Positions 1 to 7,613 of a stretch of DNA of 64,000 bases are shown here, piece after piece (the stretch's first letter is position 1; each line of letters opens with the position of its first letter). The DNA lies in the NCBI GenBank assembly GCA_963713965.1, contig OY970217.1:2356001-2420000 (forward strand). The letters are read 5' to 3'. Under the pieces are notes generated by a model that had not been told where the DNA came from, did not search any database, and saw nothing but the letters and a program-made list of their open reading frames with translations. The position numbers were made by a program, and so were the translations under genes. Source of the DNA: CALAGB01 sp963713965 (GTDB lineage: Bacteria > Chloroflexota > Chloroflexia > Thermomicrobiales > Thermomicrobiaceae).

Positions 1-355
1 GCTCGACGGCAGCCGGATCGATGACGCCGCGCACTCCGGAGATGTGGTCGGGATGGCTGTGGCTGTAAATCAGCGCCTTGGTCGGCTTGTCGCTGATCTT
101 GCGCAGATCACCCAACGCGTGCCGGGCATGCTCCTCGGTCTCCAGGCAGTCGATTAGGAGCACGCCATCGGTGCCGACCACCATGGTCATATTGGATTGA
201 CCGTAGCCGATCGCGACGTAGAAGTTCTCGGCTACCTGATAGATGCCCTGCTCCATCGTCCGAGCGTGAGCGGTCAGACGGGCGGGAATCGTGGCGGCGT
301 TCTCGGTGAAGGCCTGGTTCTCGCCGGTCAGGAAGAGTGGAGCGGGTATTGGCAT
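1..355 (-). CDS. Alkylsulfatase-type MBL-fold hydrolase (N-terminal part)
   Basis: The first 118 residues are present; the gene runs off the left edge. The start ATG at 355 is preceded by a GAGGTG ribosome-binding site. Residues 98-104 read SHSHPDH, the HxHxDH zinc-binding signature of metallo-beta-lactamase-fold hydrolases. The layout before it (a pre-domain ending FYVAIGYGQSN, then a strand ending GVLLIDCLET) matches the SdsA1/YjcS class of alkyl sulfatases, which release alcohols from alkyl sulfate esters using two zinc ions. The MarR gene 128 bp upstream on the same strand may regulate it. The catalytic domain is mostly outside the window, so substrate class is inferred from the N-terminus. 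No signal peptide is evident. Confidence 0.75.
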   Translation of the reverse strand, partial: MPIPAPLFLTGENQAFTENAATIPARLTAHARTMEQGIYQVAENFYVAIGYGQSNMTMVVGTDGVLLIDCLETEEHARHALGDLRKISDKPTKALIYSHSHPDHISGVRGVIDPAAVE

Positions 356-483
356 TTCACACCTCGCTTCGTCTATGGATATGGATGGGCCATCACCAGG
401 TGCGACGGCACAAATCTCCCTGGTGTCTTGCTGAAGTCAGCTTGCTGCCGTGCCACGACGTCTCTGCAACGAGTCGACGGCGA

Positions 484-942
484 TCACGTCGGACCGCCGG
501 TGCTGGTCGTCTCAAGAAGACGTCGGACGAGTTGATGCATGTTCTGCTGTTGCACAGCACTGAGCGCGGAATCGAGCACGTTGGCTATCTCGGACTCGTA
601 CGTCGCGCTGGCCACTTTCAGCACGCTCCGGCCGCGTTCGGTGAGACTGACTCGGCTGGCACGGCGGTCGGTCGGGTCAGGCTCGCGGCGCAGGAAGCCA
701 GCACGTTCGATGCGATCCACGATCTTGCTGGCTCCACCGACCGTCAATCCCAGCGCTTGGGCGATTTCACCGACGCGCAGACGTTCGTTGCTCGAACAGC
801 CGACCACATACAGCGGCCAGAAGAACGCCAGCGGTAGTCCGTGCTCTTCACGTAAGCACCTGTCGACACGGTTCCAGAGCGTGATCTCGAGATGAACGAG
901 ATCGCTTAGCCATTCGATTCGGTTGGGTGGCATCTCGCTCAC
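484..942 (-). CDS. MarR family transcriptional regulator
   Basis: A 152-residue protein of typical MarR length. The winged helix-turn-helix spans roughly residues 50-115: helices around RVGEIAQALGLTVGGASKIV, then the wing RREPDPTDRRASRVSLTERG with the DxRxxxVxLT pattern of the family. MarR proteins are dimeric, often ligand-responsive repressors that usually act on their own promoter and a neighbouring gene. The alkylsulfatase-like hydrolase follows on the same strand, so a role in alkyl sulfate or detergent response is plausible but inferred. A perfect 6-bp inverted repeat (977-993) upstream of its start is a good candidate for its autoregulatory site. Confidence 0.88.
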   Translation of the reverse strand: MSEMPPNRIEWLSDLVHLEITLWNRVDRCLREEHGLPLAFFWPLYVVGCSSNERLRVGEIAQALGLTVGGASKIVDRIERAGFLRREPDPTDRRASRVSLTERGRSVLKVASATYESEIANVLDSALSAVQQQNMHQLVRRLLETTSTGGPT

Positions 943-976
943 AGCCTTCTTACTCGTCGCGTTTCAGATCGCTGCC

Positions 977-993
977 CTGGAAGTATATTCCAG
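977..993. promoter_or_regulatory. Inverted repeat upstream of MarR gene, candidate operator
   Basis: CTGGAA, five bases, TTCCAG: a perfect palindrome 35-51 bp upstream of the MarR start. On the minus strand it contains TATACT, which could serve as a -10 box, so a bound dimer would block transcription of the regulator and the hydrolase behind it. Confidence 0.5.
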
Positions 994-1039
994 AGAAACT
1001 ATTCTAACCATCAAGCACGACCGCGACTCCATTAACTGG

Positions 1040-1068
1040 AAACGGGACGGAGTCAATCCGTCCCGTTT
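1040..1068 (-). terminator. Hairpin downstream of the L,D-transpeptidase gene
   Basis: A perfect 12-bp inverted repeat (arms 1040-1051 and 1057-1068, 5-nt loop) lies about 30 bp past the stop of the minus-strand transpeptidase gene. Read on that strand the stem ends in TTT but no long U-tract follows. It separates this gene from the MarR gene. Confidence 0.6.
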
Positions 1069-1096
1069 GGCAGTCTGGACGTGTTGAGATCGACCG

Positions 1097-2473
1097 CTAC
1101 ATATGGATCTGCACCGTCGAGCCGACGTTCAGGAAGTTCCAGAACCATTGCGCGTCGCTGTTCTGGAGACCCACACAGCCATTGCTGGTGAAGCCGCCAT
1201 AGTTTGCGGGATCGGTCCACCAGTTCCCGTGCACGGCGTAGCCCTCATCCTTGAAGTACTGCGTGTACATCACGTGCTCGAGGTAGTAGTAGCCGGGCTG
1301 CCCCTTGGGGATGCCGACCGTAGCCGAGTCCATCGTCTCGTCCTCGACACGGTATTGAATGTGGTAGACGCCAAGCGGCGTCTTGCCGTCTCGTCCGGCA
1401 GTGATGATGGCGGCATAGACCGGCTCATCACCGTTGTAGGCGATCGCGTAGAAGTTCGTCAGGCTGACGTCGATCCAGTGACCGCTATAGGTAGCCGGTG
1501 GCTTCTGCGGTACGAATGGATCGACCCACGAGGCTGAGACGAATTGGCCGTCACCGATCTGGTACCAGATGGGAGCGCCGTCCACGTCCTGGCCACTGAC
1601 GATGTTTTGAATCTCGACGGGGTGCCTCTTGTAGGTCGTGCCGACGACTGACGCGGTCAGACTCGGCGCCGAGCGAATCGAGAGGCTGTCCGCCGTCACG
1701 ATGCCCATAGGCCAGCCCTCTTGGGTGCGTAGCGCGCTTGACCAGCGGGTATCGAGCACCGCGGACGAGGCAGAGATAGCATCCGGCAACTTATCGACCG
1801 GACTGATGTCGACCCCACGAGCAGCGGCATAGTCAGCCCCGATGCGCCCGAGGAGGACCTCGAACTGCGTTCCCTGATTCTCCGGGTGGTACTCGAAGCG
1901 GGCACGCTCGAAGTACTGAACGGTGTATCCACCCTCTTGGAATTCTTCAGAGATGGGATAGCCATAGACGTAGAGTCCGCCGTGCCCTTCCCAGTAGTCC
2001 TTGAAGCCGTAGGCCAGGGAATGCCCGGTTTCAGGGAAGAAGAGACGATCAGAGTCGCCACCGGTTCCGGTGTCGGCCGGGAATGGTGTAAAGGCGGGGT
2101 CGGACTTCACGTTTTGCGCTGCCCAGGTGCCAAGCAACGTTGCCTGGACAGCCCATTTTGTTCCGGCGGCGTCTGGATGTTCCTCGAAGCGGGCGCGCTC
2201 AAAATACTGCACGGTCATGGGGGTACCCGTCCCGGACGAGTCCTGCTGAATCGGATCGGTAATCGGGTAGCCAAAGGTCATCAGACCGCCATTTGCCTGC
2301 CACGTTTTCAAGAAGTCGCCACTCAGGTGGTGACCCGTTTCGGAAAAGTAGATGATGGGGCTCGAAAGATCGGCAGCGCTAGCTGGGCTGCTCGTCATGA
2401 ATGTTCCGGCGCCGAGAGCGACGGCAACAAGAAGCGCCGCCACGGCCGTCGAAAGCCGCGCTGGTCGTGCCAC
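1097..2473 (-). CDS. Secreted L,D-transpeptidase (YkuD) with SH3b and LGFP-like repeats
   Basis: 458 residues with a GTG start after GAAGGGAAGGGAT. An N-terminal signal peptide (hydrophobic core around residues 8-25, cleavage near SPASA) precedes two repeats of the type FSETGHHLSGDFLKTW...FGYPI (about residues 40-130 and 143-215). An SH3b-like segment follows (about 260-320), then the YkuD domain. The catalytic signature is H415-G...S-N-G-C433-V-G-L. YkuD enzymes form 3-3 peptidoglycan crosslinks or attach proteins to peptidoglycan through an acyl-Cys intermediate, here outside the membrane. The repeats probably bind the cell wall. The protein at 47330-48922 shares this repeat type, suggesting a wall-associated set. 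Confidence 0.88.
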   Translation of the reverse strand: MARPARLSTAVAALLVAVALGAGTFMTSSPASAADLSSPIIYFSETGHHLSGDFLKTWQANGGLMTFGYPITDPIQQDSSGTGTPMTVQYFERARFEEHPDAAGTKWAVQATLLGTWAAQNVKSDPAFTPFPADTGTGGDSDRLFFPETGHSLAYGFKDYWEGHGGLYVYGYPISEEFQEGGYTVQYFERARFEYHPENQGTQFEVLLGRIGADYAAARGVDISPVDKLPDAISASSAVLDTRWSSALRTQEGWPMGIVTADSLSIRSAPSLTASVVGTTYKRHPVEIQNIVSGQDVDGAPIWYQIGDGQFVSASWVDPFVPQKPPATYSGHWIDVSLTNFYAIAYNGDEPVYAAIITAGRDGKTPLGVYHIQYRVEDETMDSATVGIPKGQPGYYYLEHVMYTQYFKDEGYAVHGNWWTDPANYGGFTSNGCVGLQNSDAQWFWNFLNVGSTVQIHM

Positions 2474-3007
2474 TGCGTATCCCTTCCCTTCCGGCTCACC
2501 GCGCCTCGTCTCAGACGCGGGAAATCGCCGGCTCCTGCCTCACTGCGGAGACGTCCCTCAACTTCTTCGTCTCGGAGACGTCCTTGATAGTACTCCCACC
2601 CATATACAACGTACGAGCGAGACGAACGTAACGATTAACCTCACAGATTCATTTACGAGTGGTGCGGTGCGCGTACATGTCGGGGTTTGACGATCCACGC
2701 GAATGCCCCCAGTGCGATCGCAATCGCCACTCGCGCGAGGAGCCTGCTCTTTCCGCCCCGACCACTCGTTCGATTCATCTCGTCGCTCCCATCTCGCGTT
2801 CACGTCGAGAGGCCCGCGGCGACGTCACGGGCTATGACTGAGCCGCCATACCCCAACGGGCCGTGGCGCTCATTCGGTTTGGCCAAATAGTACGTGACAA
2901 CCAGACATCCGACGAGGGGGTTATGGAAATTTGACTGACTGATTTGTCGTGTTGGTCTGGCAGCGAGCCTGGAGGACCGATTTCCGGCGATCGCGATTGG
3001 GAATGAA
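2474..3007. other. Intergenic region, one possible small ORF
   Basis: About 530 bp without a recognised gene. It holds one plausible small minus-strand reading frame (2653-2778, listed separately). The other frames here have neither a ribosome-binding site nor family resemblance. Confidence 0.5.
2653..2778 (-). CDS. Possible 41-residue single-helix membrane peptide
   Basis: ATG at 2778 is preceded by GGGAGCGACGAG, an acceptable ribosome-binding site. The product has a basic N-terminus (RTSGRGGKSR), one hydrophobic stretch of about 18 residues (LLARVAIAIALGAFAWIV) and a basic His-rich tail (KPRHVRAPHHS), so it would be a one-pass membrane peptide with positive charge on both sides. No family is recognised. 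It could be chance in GC-rich DNA; it is listed because site and topology agree. Confidence 0.3.
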   Translation of the reverse strand: MNRTSGRGGKSRLLARVAIAIALGAFAWIVKPRHVRAPHHS

Positions 3008-3403
3008 TCAGTCTTGAGCGCGGGCGGCGACTGACCGGCCGAGCGAGGTGAGTCTGAAGTGTCGCTGGTCTCGTGTACTGCTGTGGTCCTCCTCTAGCAG
3101 ATACTGGCTCAGCTTGAGGTCGTTGTAGATTGCCAACGAAAGGTCACCGACCAGCTGGCTGGCAGACGTCATGAGGGAACACCGATGCAGCGGAACCTCG
3201 AAGCAGAACTCAGCGAGATCAATCCCGTTTTCACAGCTCGCGATGTGGCGTAGCGCTCGTAGCGCCTCAGTGTGATGGTTGGTCTCGTCTGTCTGTGAAC
3301 CACTGAGAGCCATGGCTAAATCCCTTGCACGAACGACTCGCAACTTGAATTGATCGTAGTCCTCCGATCGTGTCGCCAGTGTCGAATTTCTCCCTGTTGG
3401 CAT
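3008..3403 (-). CDS. Hypothetical protein, possibly winged-helix-like
   Basis: 131 residues, no family recognised. The middle is a moderately charged helical protein with two cysteines (ASCENG, LHRCS). The C-terminus (DQRHFRLTSLGRSVAARAQD) resembles the wing and end-of-domain pattern of small winged-helix proteins, where a strand ends in LTxxG. No signal peptide or membrane segment. It stands alone between two intergenic gaps. A regulatory role is only a weak inference from the C-terminal pattern. Confidence 0.5.
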   Translation of the reverse strand: MPTGRNSTLATRSEDYDQFKLRVVRARDLAMALSGSQTDETNHHTEALRALRHIASCENGIDLAEFCFEVPLHRCSLMTSASQLVGDLSLAIYNDLKLSQYLLEEDHSSTRDQRHFRLTSLGRSVAARAQD

Positions 3404-3701
3404 TACAGAGCCATTACCATTTCACTGGCACTAGATTTGGAATCAAATCGTCGTACGTACGCAATGGTATGCGCAAAAGACTGGATCTATGGGTAGGTGC
3501 GGCGCCTGCAATCGTCTCCGAGTGGCGCCTTTCAGCACGAAACGGGTCCCATCTTGACCAATTCTTGACCGATCAGCCAATCGATTCTTGAGGTCGCCCA
3601 ACTACAGTGGAACCAGATCGGAAACGAAGCCGGTCCAGAAGAAAAGAGCGGAACGGGTACCGGAGTCCATCGGGAGATGGACCGCAAGATAGGAGAAGGC
3701 G

Positions 3702-4124
3702 ATGACCCGCCTGGTTCTGATCGCAACCGTTATCGCGGCCATCGCGGTAACTCTGGTCGTTAGTGTGGCAGCGGCTTCCGGACCCGGCATGGGCCATGGA
3801 CCGCAGGCGGGGCAAATGGGTGTCATGCCAGGCGCGGGTGACATGTTGCAGACGCATGATCGTATCCAGTTGCACGTCGACGCTCCGGATGGCGTCGCGC
3901 TCCAGGTTCCAGCCGGCCCGTATGCCTGGCTGCCGGAAGGCGCGACCATCGATTCGATGACGCGCGACGTTCAAGTGGACGGCACGGTTCGGACGGTGAC
4001 CGCGACCTTTGCGGTCACGCTCGCGGACGGAAGCCAGACCACGATCGAGCGGGTGCACGTTTGGGAGCAGCAGTCGGACGGAAGCTGGGAGCTGACCTCG
4101 GCACCTGATTGCCCGTATCGGTAA
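3702..4124 (+). CDS. Small exported protein, unknown function
   Basis: 140 residues with ATG after GGAGAAGGCG. A signal peptide with a long hydrophobic core (VLIATVIAAIAVTLVVSVAAA) is followed by a Gly/Met/His-rich segment (GPGMGHGPQAGQMGVMPG) and a roughly 85-residue beta-rich domain ending in a single Cys (APDCPYR). The Met/His-rich segment just after the cleavage site resembles copper-binding tails of exported proteins, but no domain family is recognised, so metal binding is only a guess. The gene is monocistronic and ends at a strong intrinsic terminator. Confidence 0.65.
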   Translation: MTRLVLIATVIAAIAVTLVVSVAAASGPGMGHGPQAGQMGVMPGAGDMLQTHDRIQLHVDAPDGVALQVPAGPYAWLPEGATIDSMTRDVQVDGTVRTVTATFAVTLADGSQTTIERVHVWEQQSDGSWELTSAPDCPYR

Positions 4125-4154
4125 CGGAGGTTGACAACTGAATCTGCACAAGGC

Positions 4155-4188
4155 GACGGTGGCGGATTCTCCCGCCACCGTCTTTTTT
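4155..4188 (+). terminator. Intrinsic terminator
   Basis: A perfect 11-bp GC-rich stem (arms 4155-4165 and 4172-4182), a 6-nt loop and six T residues (4183-4188), 30 bp past the stop of the small exported protein gene. A canonical rho-independent terminator on the plus strand. Confidence 0.92.
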
Positions 4189-4227
4189 GCGGTTCATGTC
4201 AGACGTGCGGAGCGCGATCCACCGCGG

Positions 4228-4431
4228 TCAGTGATCCGATTGGCTCACCCGCCAGAGGGAGAACCCAAGGACCAGGATCACGGCGAGCGGCATCAGCCAC
4301 CAATCATTGATTCCGCCGTGGGCCAATAGCGCCGTCACGATGAGGGCCAGCACGACTCCCGCTGCGACCGACCAGTCATCTCCGACGATGAAGTCGTACC
4401 AGAAGCGGGCAAAATTCACGACGTAGCTCAT
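4228..4431 (-). CDS. Small two-helix membrane protein
   Basis: 67 residues, with two hydrophobic segments (VAAGVVLALIVTALLA and WLMPLAVILVLGFSLW) joined by a short loop (HGGINDW). Its start overlaps the stop of the upstream COG4280-like gene by one base, so the two are translationally coupled. It is the last gene of the ChrB-N / COG4280-like / small membrane protein operon. It may be an accessory subunit of the larger membrane protein; no function is known from sequence. Confidence 0.7.
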   Translation of the reverse strand: MSYVVNFARFWYDFIVGDDWSVAAGVVLALIVTALLAHGGINDWWLMPLAVILVLGFSLWRVSQSDH

Positions 4432-5186
4432 CAGGCAGTCTCCCCTTCAGCCAGCACCAGCCGGGAACGCTGACGTCGCAACGAGGCGACGAACCCGAAC
4501 GAGACGAGCAAGACAAAGGCAAGGACGCCGAGAATGGCCAGGTCGCTTCCGGGCCAGTTGATGCCCGCCCCTTCGGCGCTCCAGAAGGTACCGAAGGTCG
4601 TCAGCATCACGCCGACGGCGAACTTCATAGTGTTCTCTGGTACACGGCTCAACGGCGCGTGGATGGCCACCCCCGCGACACCCACGATCAGGATCGCCGC
4701 CGCCGCGCCGGCCGCGGCCAGCGGGATGTTCCCTTGCGTGCTGCCGAAGGTGAGGACGATGAAGGCCACCTCCAACCCTTCCAGGAAGACGCCCTTAAAG
4801 GAGAGGGTGAAGGCGTACCAATCGAGGCTCGCCCGCACCACGACCCCAGCTGTTTGGGCATCAACGATCTCTCGCTGGAAGATCGCGTCCTCATCGTGCA
4901 GTGCTTTGTAACCACTGGAACGCAGTATCGCTTTTCGTAGCCACTGAAGGCCGAAGATCAGCAACAGCGCGCCGACAACGATCCGAAGCCCGTTGATCGG
5001 GATGCGCGTTAGCGCCGGACCGAGCAGCGCGACCACGATGGCCAGAGCCACGATCGCCACGCCGACGCCCACCAACGTTGCGCGCCAGCCGCGTGTGATG
5101 CCGACGGCCAGCACGATGGTGAGCGCCTCGACCATCTCGACCGCCGACGCCAGGAACGCGGCGATCACCAGAAATGCCGCACTCAT
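4431..5186 (-). CDS. COG4280-like polytopic membrane protein
   Basis: 251 residues with about seven transmembrane segments in two similar halves. Each half carries an acidic helix motif: VEMVEALTIVLAVG near the N-terminus and FLEGLEVAFIVLTFG in the middle. Paired ExxE helices of this kind occur in cation carriers such as FTR1 and the GDT1/UPF0016 group, so metal ion transport is a reasonable guess. The overall match is to the uncharacterised COG4280 membrane proteins. It overlaps the ChrB-N gene by 4 bp (ATGA) and the small downstream membrane gene by 1 bp. The ChrB-type partner hints at metal or oxyanion stress, as an inference. Confidence 0.7.
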   Translation of the reverse strand: MSAAFLVIAAFLASAVEMVEALTIVLAVGITRGWRATLVGVGVAIVALAIVVALLGPALTRIPINGLRIVVGALLLIFGLQWLRKAILRSSGYKALHDEDAIFQREIVDAQTAGVVVRASLDWYAFTLSFKGVFLEGLEVAFIVLTFGSTQGNIPLAAAGAAAAILIVGVAGVAIHAPLSRVPENTMKFAVGVMLTTFGTFWSAEGAGINWPGSDLAILGVLAFVLLVSFGFVASLRRQRSRLVLAEGETA

Positions 5187-5836
5187 GAACCCGTCTCCTC
5201 CCTCTGAGGGCCGACTGAACGCTCAGCGGAGTCATCGCGCGCTACGAGTCGTGGCACGATCGGCGATCGCAACAATTCCGATCCGTCACCAGGGACATCG
5301 TCCGGACTCCGCTTATAAACCTCGTGCTCGAATTCACTCAGTAGATCGGCACAGCGCTCGATCCAGCCCTCGACGTCTTTCCGCCCAGACGCGTCAAACC
5401 AATCGCGCGCCACGATGCGGTCAAACCAGCGCCGGATCTTCTCAAGGTCCTGGCCGATCTCCTCCGCCTCCTCGAACGTGTAGTTCTGTCGAAAGTGCTC
5501 GAACTCGATCTCTTTGACGAACTTCGTTTCGCACTCCTCGACGATCTCCCGGTATTCCTTATTACGCAGCGACCGAAATGACTCGACGATGTGTTCTTCG
5601 TCGGCTGGACGCAGGTGCGGGATCTCGAAGAGCGTGCACTGGCCTTCGAAGGCGTCGATCTTCTCGACGATCCGCTCAACGTCGGTGCGCAGGTCGGGCC
5701 GATCCGGAAGAATGCAGACGCACTGCTGTAAATAGAGGGAGCCGAGTCGCTTGAGCTCACGCCAGACAGTCACTCGCCGGCTGGCGGGCTCGGTGGGGAC
5801 GCGATAGACGAGAAGCATCCAGGTAAGTTTTGACAT
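5183..5836 (-). CDS. ChrB N-terminal domain protein
   Basis: 217 residues. The ATG at 5836, 7 nt after CTGGAG, is preferred over an upstream in-frame ATG at 5881 because the family begins at LTWMLLVYRVPTEPASRR. The pattern (PxEPxxxRVxVWRxLKRLGSxYLQQCVCILPD) identifies the ChrB N-terminal domain (residues 1-150), found in chromate-resistance regulators and in stand-alone proteins. The C-terminal half is charged and helical. The usual C-terminal ChrB part and a ChrA transporter are absent. It is first in a tightly overlapping three-gene operon with two membrane proteins, suggesting a cytoplasmic sensor or partner for them. Confidence 0.8.
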   Translation of the reverse strand: MSKLTWMLLVYRVPTEPASRRVTVWRELKRLGSLYLQQCVCILPDRPDLRTDVERIVEKIDAFEGQCTLFEIPHLRPADEEHIVESFRSLRNKEYREIVEECETKFVKEIEFEHFRQNYTFEEAEEIGQDLEKIRRWFDRIVARDWFDASGRKDVEGWIERCADLLSEFEHEVYKRSPDDVPGDGSELLRSPIVPRLVARDDSAERSVGPQREETGS

Positions 5837-6109
5837 TTCACACTCCAGGGATACAACTGTTGCGATGTTACACCTGTACATCGATATTCACAAGTCGGTG
5901 ATCCGGATTCAACGCGACCGGCGATTCAAGTCTCGTAACCATTTGCGGGGTCAATGCGTCTTCAATCGTGTATATCGCGTCACGCATTATTCACTTCCGT
6001 GGACCAAAGTTGGCGAGATCAAGTGTGTCGTCGGATCGGATGAGCCTATGCGACGATCGGACGGTTGTCTCGATGGCACCTGGACAAGAAGAGGAATGAA
6101 GAAGAGGAC

Positions 6110-7333
6110 ATGAAGAGCATCTTGAGACCGATGACAACGGTGGGGCGCATATTCCGCTTGCTGGGCGGCGTAATCGTCCTGACCGTCCTGGTGGCCGCCT
6201 GCGGCGGTTCTGGCGGTTCGAACAGCACCGCCACCGAAGCGGCCGCGTCGACTGCCACCAGCACGCCGACCTCGACGAGCGCGGCATCCACTCCGTCGGA
6301 GACTGCGGCCGCCACGCCGACCAGCATGTCGTCACCCAGCGCGACGGCAACGGGCACAACGCCGCCAACCGCGACATCAACGACAGGCGGCGGTAATCCT
6401 CAAGGGACGCCCGGAGGGCAAAGCGACTATCTTGACGACCGCAGCACGGCCGAAGCGGTGATCCGCTCCTACTACAACGCCATCAACGCGAAGGAGTACG
6501 CTCGGGCCTACTCTTACTGGGAAGCGAACGTCGATTCGTCGCAACTTCCCCCATTCGATCAGTTCCAGCAGGGTTATTCCACAACGGAGAGCGTCGATCT
6601 GACCTTCGGTCCGGTGGGAGAGGGCGTCGGGGCCGGTCAGATCTACTACACGGTGCCCGTCCAGCTGGATGCCACATCGACTGACAATGGCAAGCAGACC
6701 TTCATCGGCTGCTACACAGTGCACCTGGGGCGACCGGAGATCCAGACCAATCCACCATTCCATCCGCTAGCGATTCAGTCGGCCAAGATCGATCAGGTTG
6801 CCAGCATCGCCAGCGTGCAAAGCATGCTCGATTCAGCCTGCAACGGAGTCGGTGATGCCAGCGGCACGGTCACACCGGTTTCGAACCCGAACGACGTCGG
6901 CGCCGGCAACTACCTCGATAACCGCAGCGACGGCGCCGAGGTGATCCGCTCCTTCTACAACGCCATCAACCGGCAAGAGTTCGCGCGCGCTTATTACTAC
7001 TGGGAAGGTGACGTCCCCGCGTCGCAGCTCGCGCCGTTCGACCAGTTCCAGCAGGGCTACAGCGACACCAAGTCGGTGCAGCTTACCATCGGTGATGTGA
7101 AGGATGGCGCGGCCGCCGGGAACCACTACTGGTCGGTTCCGGTCACGGTCGTCTCAAGCATGACGAACGGCAGTACGCAAACGTTCGTGGGCTGCTATCA
7201 GATTCACCTGGCCAGCCCGCAGCTTCAGGCTCAGCCGCCCTTCCAGCCCGCTGGCATCCAGAAGGCCGACGTGCAGAAGGTGGACAACAATGCGGATACC
7301 GCCTCGTTGATGGCACAGGCCTGCCAACCGTAG
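6110..7333 (+). CDS. Lipoprotein with two tandem NTF2-like domains
   Basis: 407 residues from ATG 6110 after GAAGAAGAGGAC; an upstream ATG in frame has no site. The signal peptide ends in a lipobox (LVAACGG), then comes an 80-residue Ser/Thr/Pro linker. Two copies of a ~120-residue domain follow, starting YLDDRSTAEAVIRSYYNAIN and YLDNRSDGAEVIRSFYNAIN, each ending in a FxGCYxxHL strand and an IQxAxxxxV tail. The helix start (IRSYYNAINxKEYARAYxYW) is typical of NTF2/SnoaL-like folds. The protein would sit on the outer face of the membrane. The duplication suggests a pseudo-dimer binding a small ligand or partner protein; no specific role is known. Confidence 0.75.
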   Translation: MKSILRPMTTVGRIFRLLGGVIVLTVLVAACGGSGGSNSTATEAAASTATSTPTSTSAASTPSETAAATPTSMSSPSATATGTTPPTATSTTGGGNPQGTPGGQSDYLDDRSTAEAVIRSYYNAINAKEYARAYSYWEANVDSSQLPPFDQFQQGYSTTESVDLTFGPVGEGVGAGQIYYTVPVQLDATSTDNGKQTFIGCYTVHLGRPEIQTNPPFHPLAIQSAKIDQVASIASVQSMLDSACNGVGDASGTVTPVSNPNDVGAGNYLDNRSDGAEVIRSFYNAINRQEFARAYYYWEGDVPASQLAPFDQFQQGYSDTKSVQLTIGDVKDGAAAGNHYWSVPVTVVSSMTNGSTQTFVGCYQIHLASPQLQAQPPFQPAGIQKADVQKVDNNADTASLMAQACQP

Positions 7334-7407
7334 GGACGGTAGTCCAGAAGCGTGGTTAATTGGCGAGTGCAGCGATTTTGTCGTCTCTTCAGGGCACCGA
7401 CGCAAAA

Positions 7408-7514
7408 TTGTCATTCTGAGCGGAGCGCAGCGGAGTCGAAGAATCTCTCCGTCGATGAACCAATCGGCGACTGTATCTGGTGAGAGATCCTTCGACTGCG
7501 GCTCAGGATGACAA
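7408..7514. repeat. Imperfect palindromic intergenic repeat (107 bp)
   Basis: The left end reads TTGTCATTCTGAGCGGAGCG and the right end ACTGCGGCTCAGGATGACAA, an imperfect terminal inverted repeat. Inside, GTCGAAGAATCTCTC faces GAGAGATCCTTCGAC. This form (TCATTCTGAGC ... GCTCAGGATGA) is a common dispersed palindrome in genomes of this kind, as I recall. It lies between the convergent lipoprotein and flavin-oxidoreductase genes, so it may also act as a terminator or RNA hairpin. Confidence 0.8.
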
Positions 7515-7613
7515 AGGGTACGGCGGCGGGCCGCCCAAATACACGCATTCTCGAATGTTGTCTAGAAGTATGAAATCGCGACACCGGATACCGTCACCCT
7601 CCGCCGCGATCGC

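Noticed and set aside
7408..7514. Considered as CRISPR repeat or insertion sequence end
   Set aside because: Only one palindromic unit, no spacers, no transposase and no target-site duplication.
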